Source of the DNA: Bradyrhizobium zhengyangense
Lineage (GTDB): Bacteria > Pseudomonadota > Alphaproteobacteria > Rhizobiales > Xanthobacteraceae
Direction of reading: 5' to 3'
Assembly (NCBI RefSeq): GCF_022012435.1
Contig: NZ_JAKLUA010000020.1
Coordinates: 46,532 to 110,531 of the forward strand
DNA: 64,000 nt
Shown here: piece after piece, positions 48,803-57,533 of the stretch
How positions within the stretch are numbered: position 1 is the first letter of the stretch
Layout: each line of letters opens with the position of its first letter
Position numbers and translations under genes: made by a program
The notes under the pieces: generated by a model
Seen by the model: only the letters and a program-made list of their open reading frames with translations
Databases searched by the model: none
Told to the model about the DNA's origin: nothing

Positions 48803-51169
48803 TCAGATCGCCGGCTTGTCCGTGCCGTGAAGCCTGGCGTGGAGGTTGATCAGCCACATCGCCGTCGGCCGCAGGATGAAGAGGTCGGCGACCAGCGCCG
48901 CCACCATCGAGAAGGCGCTGAGCCAGCCGAACAGCCGCAGCGACGGCAGGTCCGAGAACACGGTGACGACGAGGCCGCAGGCCAGCACCACCGTGGTCAG
49001 GATCAGCGCCGGGCCGACCAGCACGGTCGCGCGCTCGACCGCGAGCGCCGAACCGACGCCGGGTTTACTCTCGAGCCTCAGGCGGTTGAGGAAGTGGATG
49101 GTTGCGGACAGGCCGAGGCCGAACGAGACGGTGAGCGCGACGACGCTGGCGAATTGCAGCCCTTCGCCCATCGCCCACAGCACCGTTCCCGACATCACCA
49201 CCGGGAAGATGCCCGGCAGGATGCAGGCGAACATCACGACCCAGGAGCGGAAGGCAAGGCCTATGAAGATCGCAACCAGCGCGAATTCGACGGTGAGACC
49301 GCGATTCAGCTTCTCGATCATGCCGGCCGAGTTGCGTGCGGCGATGGCGGCAAGACCGGTGACGGCGACTTCGTAGCCGGGATGCTTCTTGCGGACGGCG
49401 TCGAGCTCGGTATCGAGCTTGTCGACGATCGGCAGAAGCTGGCTGGAGTCCTTGTCCGGCACGCGGCCGGCCACGACCACCGCATCCTGCTCGGCGTCGA
49501 TGAAGCGCCGCACCAGATGTTCGGGGATGACGCCCACATATTCCTTGAGGGTCGCGACGTCGTCGCTCCCGGCCTTTTCGGCGAGCCACCGGCGCAGCGT
49601 TTCCAGCGACCAGACGTTGCCGACGCCGGCGGCCTTCTCGACGGTCGCATGCACGTCGGCGATGGTTTGCAATGTCTCCGGCGAGTAGAGCGATTCACCC
49701 TTGGGGAACGTGATCAACACGTTGACCGGGTTGGCGCCCGTCAGCTTGGCATCGAGCCGGTTGCTTGCGGCGACCGCCTGGCGCTTGTCCGGCACCTGGT
49801 CGGCGAGCCGGTAGCGCGGCTGCAGATTGGCGTAGATGACGCCGAGGCTGGCGACGAACAGCAGCGCGATCAGGCTGAACAGGCCGGGCCGGCCGACCAT
49901 GCGCACCGCGATCCAGTAGCAGAAATTGCGCAGCGCCTGCACGCCGGCATCCGCGCTCTGGAACTTGACCGCAAAGATCTTCTCGTTGCGCACGAACAGC
50001 ACGCCGAACACGGGCACCAGCGACAGCACCGTGATGAGCGCGATGATGGTGGCAGCCAAGCCCGCCTCGCCGAACTTGCGGATCAGGTCGGAGTCCGAGA
50101 ACTGCAGCGCGATGAAGGAAATGCCAGCGGTGCCGTGCGTCAGCACGCAGGCGGGCCCCACCACCAGCACCGCGTTCCTGAAAGCGGTGAACTTGTCCTG
50201 GCCCGCGATCAGCCGGTCGCGCGCGGCGAAAGTCAGCTGCATCGAGTCCGAAAACGAGATCACCATGATGAGCGGCGTCATCACGTTCAGGAACATGTTG
50301 AGATTGAAATTGGCCCAGCCGAGCGCGCCGAGTGCGATCAGAATCGCGATCATCGGCGGGAACGCCGCCACCACCATGAACGAGATCTTGCGGAAGAAGA
50401 TGATGGCGATGATGCAGCCGGCGAGAATGCCGAGGATGTTGTAGGTGAGGCCGTCGCGCTCGACCGCGTTGCGGATCTCGAGCTGCATCACCGGCACGCC
50501 CGAGAGCTGCACGCTGAGCCCGGTGTCGCCGAGATCCTCCTTCATCAACGCGCGGATGTCGCCGACGGTCTTGGTCAGCTTGCTGGAGGCGACCACCTGC
50601 GGATCGAGCGAGAGCACGATCAGCGCCAGCGTGCCGTCCTCCGACAACAGCTTGCCGCGGATGATCTCGTTGTTTTTGACAGTCTCGATGAACTGGTCAT
50701 AGGCCGCGCCCTCGGGCAGCTCGGCCGGGAACAGCGCCGCCGGCAGCTTGCCCGGCGCCGGCGCCTGGCGCGCCGAGAACAGCGAGACCAGGCCGCGGGT
50801 GCCCTCGACCAGTTGCATGTCGGTGACGAAATCACGGAGCTTCTCGAGGTTATTCCGCGCCAGCAGTTTTTGGCCCTCGACCACGACGAGGACGTCGAAT
50901 TCCTCGGCCGGGAACTTCTTGGTCACCTCTTCGTACTGCCGGAATTCGCGGGTGTTGGAGCGGAACAGCTGCGACAGCGAATCGTCGATCTTGATCCGCT
51001 CGATGCCGAACACGGCGGCGACGATCAGCGCGACCAGGATGATGCAGGAGACGATCGGCGCCCGGACCGCGATCAGCCCGATACGCTCCAGCCCAAAGGC
51101 AATGGAGGACGCAGGCCCCTGCTCGACCTTGTCGACATGAACCTCATTCTCGCGGTGCTTTTCGAGCAT
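48803..51169 (-). CDS. MMPL/RND-family transporter, hopanoid-cluster paralogue of HpnN
   Basis: A 788-residue inner-membrane transporter. TM1 is near IVSCIILVALIVAAVFGIER. A large periplasmic domain includes DDSLSQLFRSNTREFRQYEE. TM2-6 contain GILAGCIIAIIFFRKISF and MNVMTPLIMVISFSDSMQLT-like relay residues. The second half (VEFALVAIFIGLAFRSWVVM, VVALTVSFGLGLSATIHFLN) mirrors it. The fold is shared with HpnN encoded at 33.4 kb, but sequence and length differ, so it is a separate paralogue. It lies between the hpnC operon and hpnP. It may carry a hopanoid or other lipid; this is inference from position. Confidence 0.88.
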   Translation of the reverse strand: MLEKHRENEVHVDKVEQGPASSIAFGLERIGLIAVRAPIVSCIILVALIVAAVFGIERIKIDDSLSQLFRSNTREFRQYEEVTKKFPAEEFDVLVVVEGQKLLARNNLEKLRDFVTDMQLVEGTRGLVSLFSARQAPAPGKLPAALFPAELPEGAAYDQFIETVKNNEIIRGKLLSEDGTLALIVLSLDPQVVASSKLTKTVGDIRALMKEDLGDTGLSVQLSGVPVMQLEIRNAVERDGLTYNILGILAGCIIAIIFFRKISFMVVAAFPPMIAILIALGALGWANFNLNMFLNVMTPLIMVISFSDSMQLTFAARDRLIAGQDKFTAFRNAVLVVGPACVLTHGTAGISFIALQFSDSDLIRKFGEAGLAATIIALITVLSLVPVFGVLFVRNEKIFAVKFQSADAGVQALRNFCYWIAVRMVGRPGLFSLIALLFVASLGVIYANLQPRYRLADQVPDKRQAVAASNRLDAKLTGANPVNVLITFPKGESLYSPETLQTIADVHATVEKAAGVGNVWSLETLRRWLAEKAGSDDVATLKEYVGVIPEHLVRRFIDAEQDAVVVAGRVPDKDSSQLLPIVDKLDTELDAVRKKHPGYEVAVTGLAAIAARNSAGMIEKLNRGLTVEFALVAIFIGLAFRSWVVMFACILPGIFPVVMSGTVLWAMGEGLQFASVVALTVSFGLGLSATIHFLNRLRLESKPGVGSALAVERATVLVGPALILTTVVLACGLVVTVFSDLPSLRLFGWLSAFSMVAALVADLFILRPTAMWLINLHARLHGTDKPAI

Positions 51170-51374
51170 GCCTTGTCCAGTTCCTAAATCGGCTCTAGCT
51201 GTGAGCTTATTGCGCCCCGCGAACGGCTTGAAAACGCCATAACAATGGGAGGCTTGCCCTTTGAAAATGCGCGGAAAATCGCCGGCAGCGGTTTAGCAGG
51301 TCAAGCGCCCTTCTCGCAAGCACGCCGGCGGTCTCCGAATCGATCAAGATGCGGCGATTTTGCCGGAATGTCCG

Positions 51375-52160
51375 TCATTCTGGCACAGCCGTGCCGATTC
51401 GACGCGGGGCGCGGTCGGCGCTTTCGTCCTTGAGCGCCACGCCCGTGACCTGGCGCGCCAGCCCCTCGCGGACCAGCCAGGCGATCTTGATGGCCGCCGC
51501 GTCGTAGCTCAACCCGGCCTTGTGGATATTGGACACGCAGTTGCGCTCGGCATCAGTCAGGCCGGGCTTCGGCGCGAAGGTCAAATAGGCCCCGAGGCTG
51601 TCGGGCGCTGACAGCCCCGGCCGCTCGCCGATCAGCATCACAACCATGCGGGCGCCGAGAATCGCGCCGATCTCGTCACCGAGCGCGACCCGCGCGCCTG
51701 AGGCGACGACAACGCGGCCGACCGCGACAGCGTCGTCCCCAGCCAGCAGCGGCAACAGGCTTTGCAGCAGTGCCACCGCATGGGCGTGGACCGCGGCGGC
51801 CGACAAGCCGTCGCCGATGACGATCGCAAGCTGGCATGGCGCGATGCCAAGGTCCGCCAGTGCCGCGGCGGAGCCGGCGTCGAGCTGACGTCCAAGATCG
51901 GGCCGGCGCAGATAATCGGCGCGATCGGTGGCACGGCTGCTGACCACGGTGGCGCCAAGGCCGAGCGCCCTCACCCCGGCAATCACACCCGGCGCGTCGA
52001 AAGCGGCATGCACGGCATCGCGGGCGCGGGCGTGGGCCAGTGTGAAAGCGAGCAGCGGTTTGGTCGGCAGGCTCGCGCCGCTGCGCCCGAGCGCGACGCG
52101 CGCCGGCGTGAGCGATTTGAGGTCGATGATCGGGCGGGCCGGAACGGGCTCGTCGCTCAT
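51375..52160 (-). CDS. eutC: Ethanolamine ammonia-lyase small subunit
   Basis: A 261-residue subunit of the adenosylcobalamin-dependent ethanolamine ammonia-lyase. Visible are TPARVALGRSGASLPTKPLL, FTLAHARARDAVHAAFD, LDVSS-type middle strands (IVIGDGLSAAAVHAHAVAL) and GERPGLSAPDSLGAYLTF, all typical of EutC. It binds the B12 cofactor with EutB. Its ATG overlaps the hpnP stop by four bases (ATGA), so EutC is translated from an mRNA that also encodes HpnP. It is separated from eutB by hpnP. Confidence 0.93.
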   Translation of the reverse strand: MSDEPVPARPIIDLKSLTPARVALGRSGASLPTKPLLAFTLAHARARDAVHAAFDAPGVIAGVRALGLGATVVSSRATDRADYLRRPDLGRQLDAGSAAALADLGIAPCQLAIVIGDGLSAAAVHAHAVALLQSLLPLLAGDDAVAVGRVVVASGARVALGDEIGAILGARMVVMLIGERPGLSAPDSLGAYLTFAPKPGLTDAERNCVSNIHKAGLSYDAAAIKIAWLVREGLARQVTGVALKDESADRAPRRIGTAVPE

Positions 52161-53743
52161 TCGGCGGGAACGGAGGCTTCGCGCAACCTGATCGAATAGT
52201 TCGAGGCGTTCTGCTCGCCGCTGGTGGCCGCCCGCGCAAAGGTGATGAGATGATGCGCGATCATGGTGCAGCCGATCAGGCCCTCCATGTCACCGCGCTT
52301 GATGCGTCCGAGCGCAAACTTCCAGAACACGCGCCTGTAATCGCCGAGCACGCCGACCTTCCAGAAGATGTTGCGCAGCATGACGAGGCCGCGGCGGATG
52401 TTGGCCCAGGTCTTCATCTCGTCCGGCACCGGCATCTTGAGGCGATGAGGATAAACCTCGTCGCATTGATACTGGAAGCGCTCGTAAACCTTCTCCGGCT
52501 GGTAGGCGACACTCATGGCGTGCTTCCAGGACGCGACAACTTCGTCATAAGGCAGCAGGAAGTCGACGTTGGAATCGCGCCCCTCATCGTCGACCAGACG
52601 CCCTTCCCTCTCCAGTCGGTCCCACAACGGCGTCTTCGGCAGGGCCTGAAGCAGGTTGATGGTGAGCAGCGGAATGCGCGACTCCTCCACGAAGGCGAGC
52701 AGCGCCTCCGACGTATTGGCCTTGTCAGTGTCGAGCCCCATGATGATGCCCGACACCACTTCCATTCCGTAGGAATTGATGGTGCGCACGCCCTCGAGGA
52801 TCGGGACCATCATGTTGTGGTCCTTGTGCATGGCCTTCAGCGCGTCCGGGTCCGGCGTTTCGATGCCGCAGAAGATGGTGATGAAATAGGCCTCGCGCAT
52901 CTTCTTGAGGATCTCGGGGCGCTTGGCGATGTTGAGCGTTGCCTCGCAGGCAAGCCGCACCACATAGCCGGTCCTCTTTTGCCATTCGATGAGGTGCGGC
53001 AAGAGATCCATTGCGGCCTTGCGGTTGCCGATGAAGTTGTCATCGACGAAGTAGACCGTGTCGGTCATGCCGCATTCACGCAGGCGGTCGAGCTCGGCAA
53101 TGATCTGCTCCGGCGACTTGATGCGCGGGTTGCGGCCATAGAGGCCGGGGATGTCGCAGAACTCGCACTCATACGGACAGCCGCTCGAATATTGAATGCT
53201 GCCGAGGAAGTACCGTTTCACATCGGCGAGCTCATAGGCCGGGATCGGAAACTCCGTCATCGGCACGCGATCCTTGGTGGTCAGCACCACCTGGACGTCG
53301 GGACGCGACGTATCGCGCGACAGAATATCGATCAGTTGATTGGTGGCATCGCCAAGCTCGCCGACATGGAGATAGTCGAACGACGGATAATAATCCGGGC
53401 ACGCGCTGACCGAAGGGCCGCCGAGCGCGACCGGCAGGTCGAATTCATGGGCGCGGCGGCAGATGTCGTTCATCTGCTGGCGCTGGATGTGCATGCCGCT
53501 GACGAAGACGGCCTCTGCCCATTCGAACTCCTCCCTGGTCGCGCGGCGGAGGTTCTCGTCGACGAATTTGACCTGCCATTCCTTCGGCAGGTAGGCCGCG
53601 AGCAGCAGCAGGCCCTGCGGCGGCATGAAGGCACGGACGCCATCGGTCAGCGGATAGGCGTGCTCGAAGGTGCCGAAGGATGAGGTGTAACGCGGAAAGA
53701 CGCAGAGAATATGCCGGCTCGTTCCGTTGCTTTCAGCGCGCAT
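52157..53743 (-). CDS. hpnP: Hopanoid C-2 methylase HpnP
   Basis: A 528-residue B12-dependent radical SAM methylase that makes 2-methylhopanoids. The N-terminal cobalamin-binding part covers about residues 10-150 (CVFPRYTSSFGTFEHAYPL, VALGGPSVSACPDYYP). The cluster motif is SSGCPYECEFCDIPGLYGRN, giving Cys189, Cys193 and Cys196. FVDDNFIGNRKAAMDLLPHL and VVSGIIMGLDTDKANTSEAL follow, and a DUF4070 C-terminal domain (about 400-528). The ATG at 53743 has GGGGGAA upstream. It is the middle gene of eutB-hpnP-eutC. A perfect EcfG promoter is not seen in the 174-base gap before it. Confidence 0.95.
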   Translation of the reverse strand: MRAESNGTSRHILCVFPRYTSSFGTFEHAYPLTDGVRAFMPPQGLLLLAAYLPKEWQVKFVDENLRRATREEFEWAEAVFVSGMHIQRQQMNDICRRAHEFDLPVALGGPSVSACPDYYPSFDYLHVGELGDATNQLIDILSRDTSRPDVQVVLTTKDRVPMTEFPIPAYELADVKRYFLGSIQYSSGCPYECEFCDIPGLYGRNPRIKSPEQIIAELDRLRECGMTDTVYFVDDNFIGNRKAAMDLLPHLIEWQKRTGYVVRLACEATLNIAKRPEILKKMREAYFITIFCGIETPDPDALKAMHKDHNMMVPILEGVRTINSYGMEVVSGIIMGLDTDKANTSEALLAFVEESRIPLLTINLLQALPKTPLWDRLEREGRLVDDEGRDSNVDFLLPYDEVVASWKHAMSVAYQPEKVYERFQYQCDEVYPHRLKMPVPDEMKTWANIRRGLVMLRNIFWKVGVLGDYRRVFWKFALGRIKRGDMEGLIGCTMIAHHLITFARAATSGEQNASNYSIRLREASVPAE

Positions 53744-53917
53744 CGAACTTCCCCCAACCACGTTCCACTGATGGTACTGACGAGGTCTCCAGAAACATAG
53801 CGTAACGCTGCGACCGGAATTCCTCAATATTGTGGCAGCGAACTAATTCTTGAGACACGCCAATGGTTTCCCGGGGTTCACGGCGGCAGACGGGGCTTTT
53901 CGCGAGGTTTTTCCGCA

Positions 53918-55300
53918 TCACGCGATCAGCCGCGCGGCAAAATCGGGCAAAAGGCCCGCGTCGCCGGCAAGCCTGAAGTCGGCCCCGGCAATACCTGACA
54001 GCACCAGCCAATCGTCGAACTCGGGCGCGCGGGCCACACCGAAGACGTCGCGGACATAGAGCGCGTCGTGGAAGGAGGTGGACTGGTAGTTCAGCATGAC
54101 GTCGTCGGCGCCGGGCACGCCCATGATGAAGGTGACGCCGGCCGCGGCCAGCAGCGTCAGGAGATTGTCCATGTCGTCCTGGTCCGCCTCGGCATGGTTG
54201 GTGTAGCAGATGTCGATGCCGAGCGGCAGGCCGAGCAGCTTGCCGCAAAAATGATCCTCCAGGCCTGCCCGGATGATCTCCTTGCCGTCGTAGAGATATT
54301 CCGGGCCGATGAAACCGACCACGCTGTTGACCAGCAATGGCGCATAGGCGCGGGCCAACGCATAGGCGCGCGCCTCGCAGGTCTGCTGGTCGACGCCGTG
54401 ATGGGCGCCCGCCGACAATGCCGAGCCCTGGCCGGTCTCGAAATACATGACGTTGTCGCCGACCGTGCCGCGCTTCTGCGACAGCCCGGCCGCGTGCGCC
54501 TCCTTCAGCAGCGCGAGGTCGATGCCAAAGCTGCGGTTGGCGGCCTCGGTGCCGGCGACCGACTGGAAGACGAGGTCGACTGGAACGCCCTGCCCGATCA
54601 GCGACAGCGTCGTGGTGACATGGGTCAGCACGCATCCTTGCGTCGGGATTTTCAGCCGCGCGACGATCTCGTCCAGCAATCGCAGCAATTGGCCAATCAC
54701 GGCCGGATCGTCGCTGGCCGGATTGATGCCGATGCAGGCGTCACCGGCCCCGAGCAGAAGGCCGTCGAGGATCGAGGCGGTGATGCCCTTCGCATCGTCG
54801 AAGGGGTGGTTGGGCTGCAGCCGCGTGCTCATCCGCCCCTTCAGGCCGATGGTGTTGCGGAAGGCGGTCGTGACCTCGCATTTCCGTGCCGCCAGGATCA
54901 GGTCCTGGTTACGCATCAGCTTTGACACTGCGGCGGCCATTTCCGGGGTGATACCGGGCGCGAGCTTGCGCAACATCTCAGGGGTGGCGGCGTCCGACAG
55001 CAGCCAGTCGCGGAATCCGCCGACGGTCAACGAGGCCACCGGCGCGAAGGCCCTGGCGTCATGGCTGTCGATGATCAGGCGGGTGACCTCGTCGGCCTCA
55101 TAGGGAATGACGGCCTCCTGCAAGAACTGGCCGAGGGGGACGTCGGCCAGCGCCATCCGCGCGGCGATCATCTGCTCCGCGCTTCCGGCGGCAATCCCGG
55201 CCAGCCGGTCGCCCGAGCGCGGCGGTGTCGCCTTGGCCAGGAGGTCGCGCAGGTCGGCGAAGGCATAGGTCGTGGCGTCGATGGTGTGGCGATAGACCAA
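53918..55300 (-). CDS. eutB: Ethanolamine ammonia-lyase large subunit
   Basis: A 460-residue TIM-barrel catalytic subunit that cleaves ethanolamine to acetaldehyde and ammonia with adenosylcobalamin. RLQPNHPFDDAKGITASIL is near residue 160, GDACIGINPASDDPAV near 190, VTTTLSLIGQGVPVDLVFQS near 230, and YFETGQGSALSAGAHHGVD near 290; the last two carry substrate contacts. The start is a TTG (55298-55300) with GGAGG five bases upstream and the conserved N-terminus MVYRHTIDATTYAF; no ATG or GTG is as well placed. It heads the eutB-hpnP-eutC unit. No microcompartment or eutR/eutH genes are present. Confidence 0.94.
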   Translation of the reverse strand: MVYRHTIDATTYAFADLRDLLAKATPPRSGDRLAGIAAGSAEQMIAARMALADVPLGQFLQEAVIPYEADEVTRLIIDSHDARAFAPVASLTVGGFRDWLLSDAATPEMLRKLAPGITPEMAAAVSKLMRNQDLILAARKCEVTTAFRNTIGLKGRMSTRLQPNHPFDDAKGITASILDGLLLGAGDACIGINPASDDPAVIGQLLRLLDEIVARLKIPTQGCVLTHVTTTLSLIGQGVPVDLVFQSVAGTEAANRSFGIDLALLKEAHAAGLSQKRGTVGDNVMYFETGQGSALSAGAHHGVDQQTCEARAYALARAYAPLLVNSVVGFIGPEYLYDGKEIIRAGLEDHFCGKLLGLPLGIDICYTNHAEADQDDMDNLLTLLAAAGVTFIMGVPGADDVMLNYQSTSFHDALYVRDVFGVARAPEFDDWLVLSGIAGADFRLAGDAGLLPDFAARLIA

Positions 55301-55615
55301 AGGCCCCTCCGGGTTCGTCGGCCAGTGACCGACCCCCGGTCGATCCCGAAGGCGGCGCTGGCATCAGGGAATACGCGCTCGGCGGCTTGTGCGCACGCCC
55401 GATGTTCGGGGCATTCCAGGCACTCCCCGGGGCCGACCTGCCGAGAACGATAGGACGGCACCAAATTACTGAGATGGCTCTTATTTCCCAAGACCTTTGG
55501 CGCACGCCCCGGACTTGCGCGTTAACGCAGCGTCCATCTTCATTCTGCATAGTTTTGCATCAATTTTACACGACCGCACACACCGGCCGATCCTGGCCAT
55601 TTGGGCCCGAACACC
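55301..55615. other. Divergent intergenic region between eutB and the chemotaxis gene
   Basis: This 315-base gap must hold promoters for both neighbours. The part near the chemotaxis gene is AT-richer (tgcatagttttgcatcaatt) with the ggccatttgggcc block at 55595-55607. I see no coding frame, riboswitch-like B12 box or clear operator. The absence of an obvious cobalamin box matters because eutB, hpnP and eutC all need B12. Confidence 0.45.
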
Positions 55616-57346
55616 ATGCAAATCGACAGATCTGGGAATGCTGCCGGCCTGGCAGGCCGTTTCTCGCTTGCCACCAAGCTCTATGCGATCTTCGCGCTGT
55701 TCGCCCTGCTGACGGCGGCGATTGCGATGCTGTCCGACTACAACAGCCGCCGCGGCGCCGAGCTGACCTCAGCGATCGAGACGGCGAATGCGGCTGCGCT
55801 GAACGTCGAGCGCGTCAACTCGCTGGTCTATGCGGTCGTGATGGAATCGCGCGGCGTCTACATGTCGACCGAGCCGAAGGTCGTGAAGAAGTTCGGCGAC
55901 GGGCTGCTGAAGTTCAACGATCAGATCCTGGGCGTGGTCAAAGGCTGGGAAAGCATCGTCAAGGCCGACGACGCCGAGCAGTTCGCGACCTTCAAGAAGC
56001 GCATCGAGCAGTTCGTCGAGTTCCGCAAGGAGCTGGTCCGCCGCGGTGTCGAGATCAACGCGGCGGCGGGGCGCGAATGGGGCGATAACGACGCCAACCG
56101 CGCCGTGCGCTCGGCGCTGAACAAGGATCTCGAGGCGCTCTCCAAGGTCTATGCCGAGCGCGCCAGGCAGATCGCGCAGCAGACCGAGACCAACCGCATG
56201 CTGTCCTTCGTGCTGACCTGCCTCGGCGGCGTGGCGCTGGCGCTGGTCGTGATCGGCATCATCATCATCGCCCGCTCGATCGCCCGGCCGCTCGCCGCGA
56301 TCACCGCGACGATCAAGCAGGTCGCGGACGGCGCCGAGAATGTCGTGGTGCCGCACGCCGGCCGCGCCGACGAGATTGGCGCCCTTGCCCGCGCCATCGA
56401 GGTGTTCCAGGACGCGATGGGGCGCAACCGCAACCTCGCCTCGCAGGTCTCGCAGGATTCCGCCATGCGCGAAGAGCGCGCGCGCCACATCGAGCAATCG
56501 GTCGAGGCGTTCCGCGAAGCGATCGGCGCGATCATGCGCGGGCTCAGCGACAATGCCAGTGTCATGCGCGAGACCGCGCAGACCATCACCCGCGTCACCG
56601 CGGATGCGAGCAGCCGCGCCGGCACCGCCGCAAACGCCACCCAGCAGGCCTCGCACAACGTCACCGCGGTCGCAGGTGCCGCCGAGGAGCTGTCGGCCTC
56701 CGTCGAGGAGATCGGCCGCCAGGTGCGGCAAAGCGCAAGCGCGGTCGAGCAGACCGGCCAGCGCACCGAGAAGTCTATCACCGAGATCGAGAGCCTTGCC
56801 GCCGCCACGCAGCGCATCGACGGCGTTCTGACCCTCATTCAAACCATCGCGGAGCAGACCAATCTGCTCGCGCTCAACGCCACCATCGAAGCTGCGCGCG
56901 CCGGCGATGCCGGCCGCGGCTTTGCCGTCGTCGCACACGAAGTGAAGGCGCTGGCAGGACAGACTGCGAAGGCGACCGCCGACATCAGCGAGAACGTCGC
57001 GATGATCCAAACCTCCACCCGCAACGCGGTCGATGCCGTGCGCGAGATCGGCGGCGCGGTGCGCGAGATCAACGAGGTCACCTCGGCGATTGCCGGTGCC
57101 GTCGGCCAGCAGGACCAGGCCACGCGCGAGATCTCCTCCAACGCGCAGAGCGCGGCCCAGGGCAACGAGACGCTGGTCGCCAACATCACCTCGCTCCGCG
57201 ACGCCATCGGCGAGACGGATACGGCGGCCTCCTCGGTCCTGTCAGCGGCGAGCAGCCTGACCGCGACCGCGGACACGCTGTCGCGCGAGGTGGAGAAGTT
57301 CTTCCATAACCTGCGCGCCGACAACCGCACGGCCAAGGCGGGATAA
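55616..57346 (+). CDS. Methyl-accepting chemotaxis protein
   Basis: A 576-residue transmembrane receptor. TM1 is at about residues 18-40 (LYAIFALFALLTAAIAML), a helical periplasmic or membrane-flanked region runs to about 195, TM2 is SFVLTCLGGVALALVVIGII, followed by HAMP (ARPLAAITATIKQVADGAEN) and a cytoplasmic coiled coil with the signalling hairpin EQTNLLALNATIEAARAGDA. The ligand region is four-helix-bundle-like (NVERVNSLVYAVVMESRGVY). The ATG at 55616 is preferred over an upstream TTG. There is no che operon nearby. The ligand is unknown. Confidence 0.93.
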   Translation: MQIDRSGNAAGLAGRFSLATKLYAIFALFALLTAAIAMLSDYNSRRGAELTSAIETANAAALNVERVNSLVYAVVMESRGVYMSTEPKVVKKFGDGLLKFNDQILGVVKGWESIVKADDAEQFATFKKRIEQFVEFRKELVRRGVEINAAAGREWGDNDANRAVRSALNKDLEALSKVYAERARQIAQQTETNRMLSFVLTCLGGVALALVVIGIIIIARSIARPLAAITATIKQVADGAENVVVPHAGRADEIGALARAIEVFQDAMGRNRNLASQVSQDSAMREERARHIEQSVEAFREAIGAIMRGLSDNASVMRETAQTITRVTADASSRAGTAANATQQASHNVTAVAGAAEELSASVEEIGRQVRQSASAVEQTGQRTEKSITEIESLAAATQRIDGVLTLIQTIAEQTNLLALNATIEAARAGDAGRGFAVVAHEVKALAGQTAKATADISENVAMIQTSTRNAVDAVREIGGAVREINEVTSAIAGAVGQQDQATREISSNAQSAAQGNETLVANITSLRDAIGETDTAASSVLSAASSLTATADTLSREVEKFFHNLRADNRTAKAG

Positions 57347-57396
57347 TCGCGCGCCGCTCGCAACAGCGGCGATTGACCCGCACCGACGGAATCGCG

Positions 57397-57517
57397 AAAA
57401 CAACCCCATACACAGTAGACGGGCGAGCCAGATCAATGGCTTGGCCGGCGAAGCGCCACGACTGCTGATTTTACGAAATCCATTTGACACGTCGGGCAAA
57501 ACACCGGCATGATGCCA
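57397..57517. repeat. Dispersed repeat, compact copy
   Basis: Left block aaaacaaccccatacacagt (57397-57416, continuing aga) and right block attttacgaaatccattt followed by gacacgtcgggcaaaaca and gatgcca (57468-57517). It matches the split copy at 38696-38929. It ends 16 bases before the start codon of the substrate-binding protein gene, so it supplies most of that gene's upstream region. Confidence 0.75.
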
Positions 57518-57533
57518 CCATGGCGGAGGTCGC

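Noticed and set aside
48827..51187. A 786-codon open frame antisense to the MMPL transporter gene
   Set aside because: Same reason: composition bias, no family features, while the minus strand encodes an intact transporter.
53744..53917. EcfG-type promoter for hpnP, expected from work in Rhodopseudomonas
   Set aside because: The gap holds GGAAC and AACG words but none with the 16-17 base spacing, so no site is claimed.
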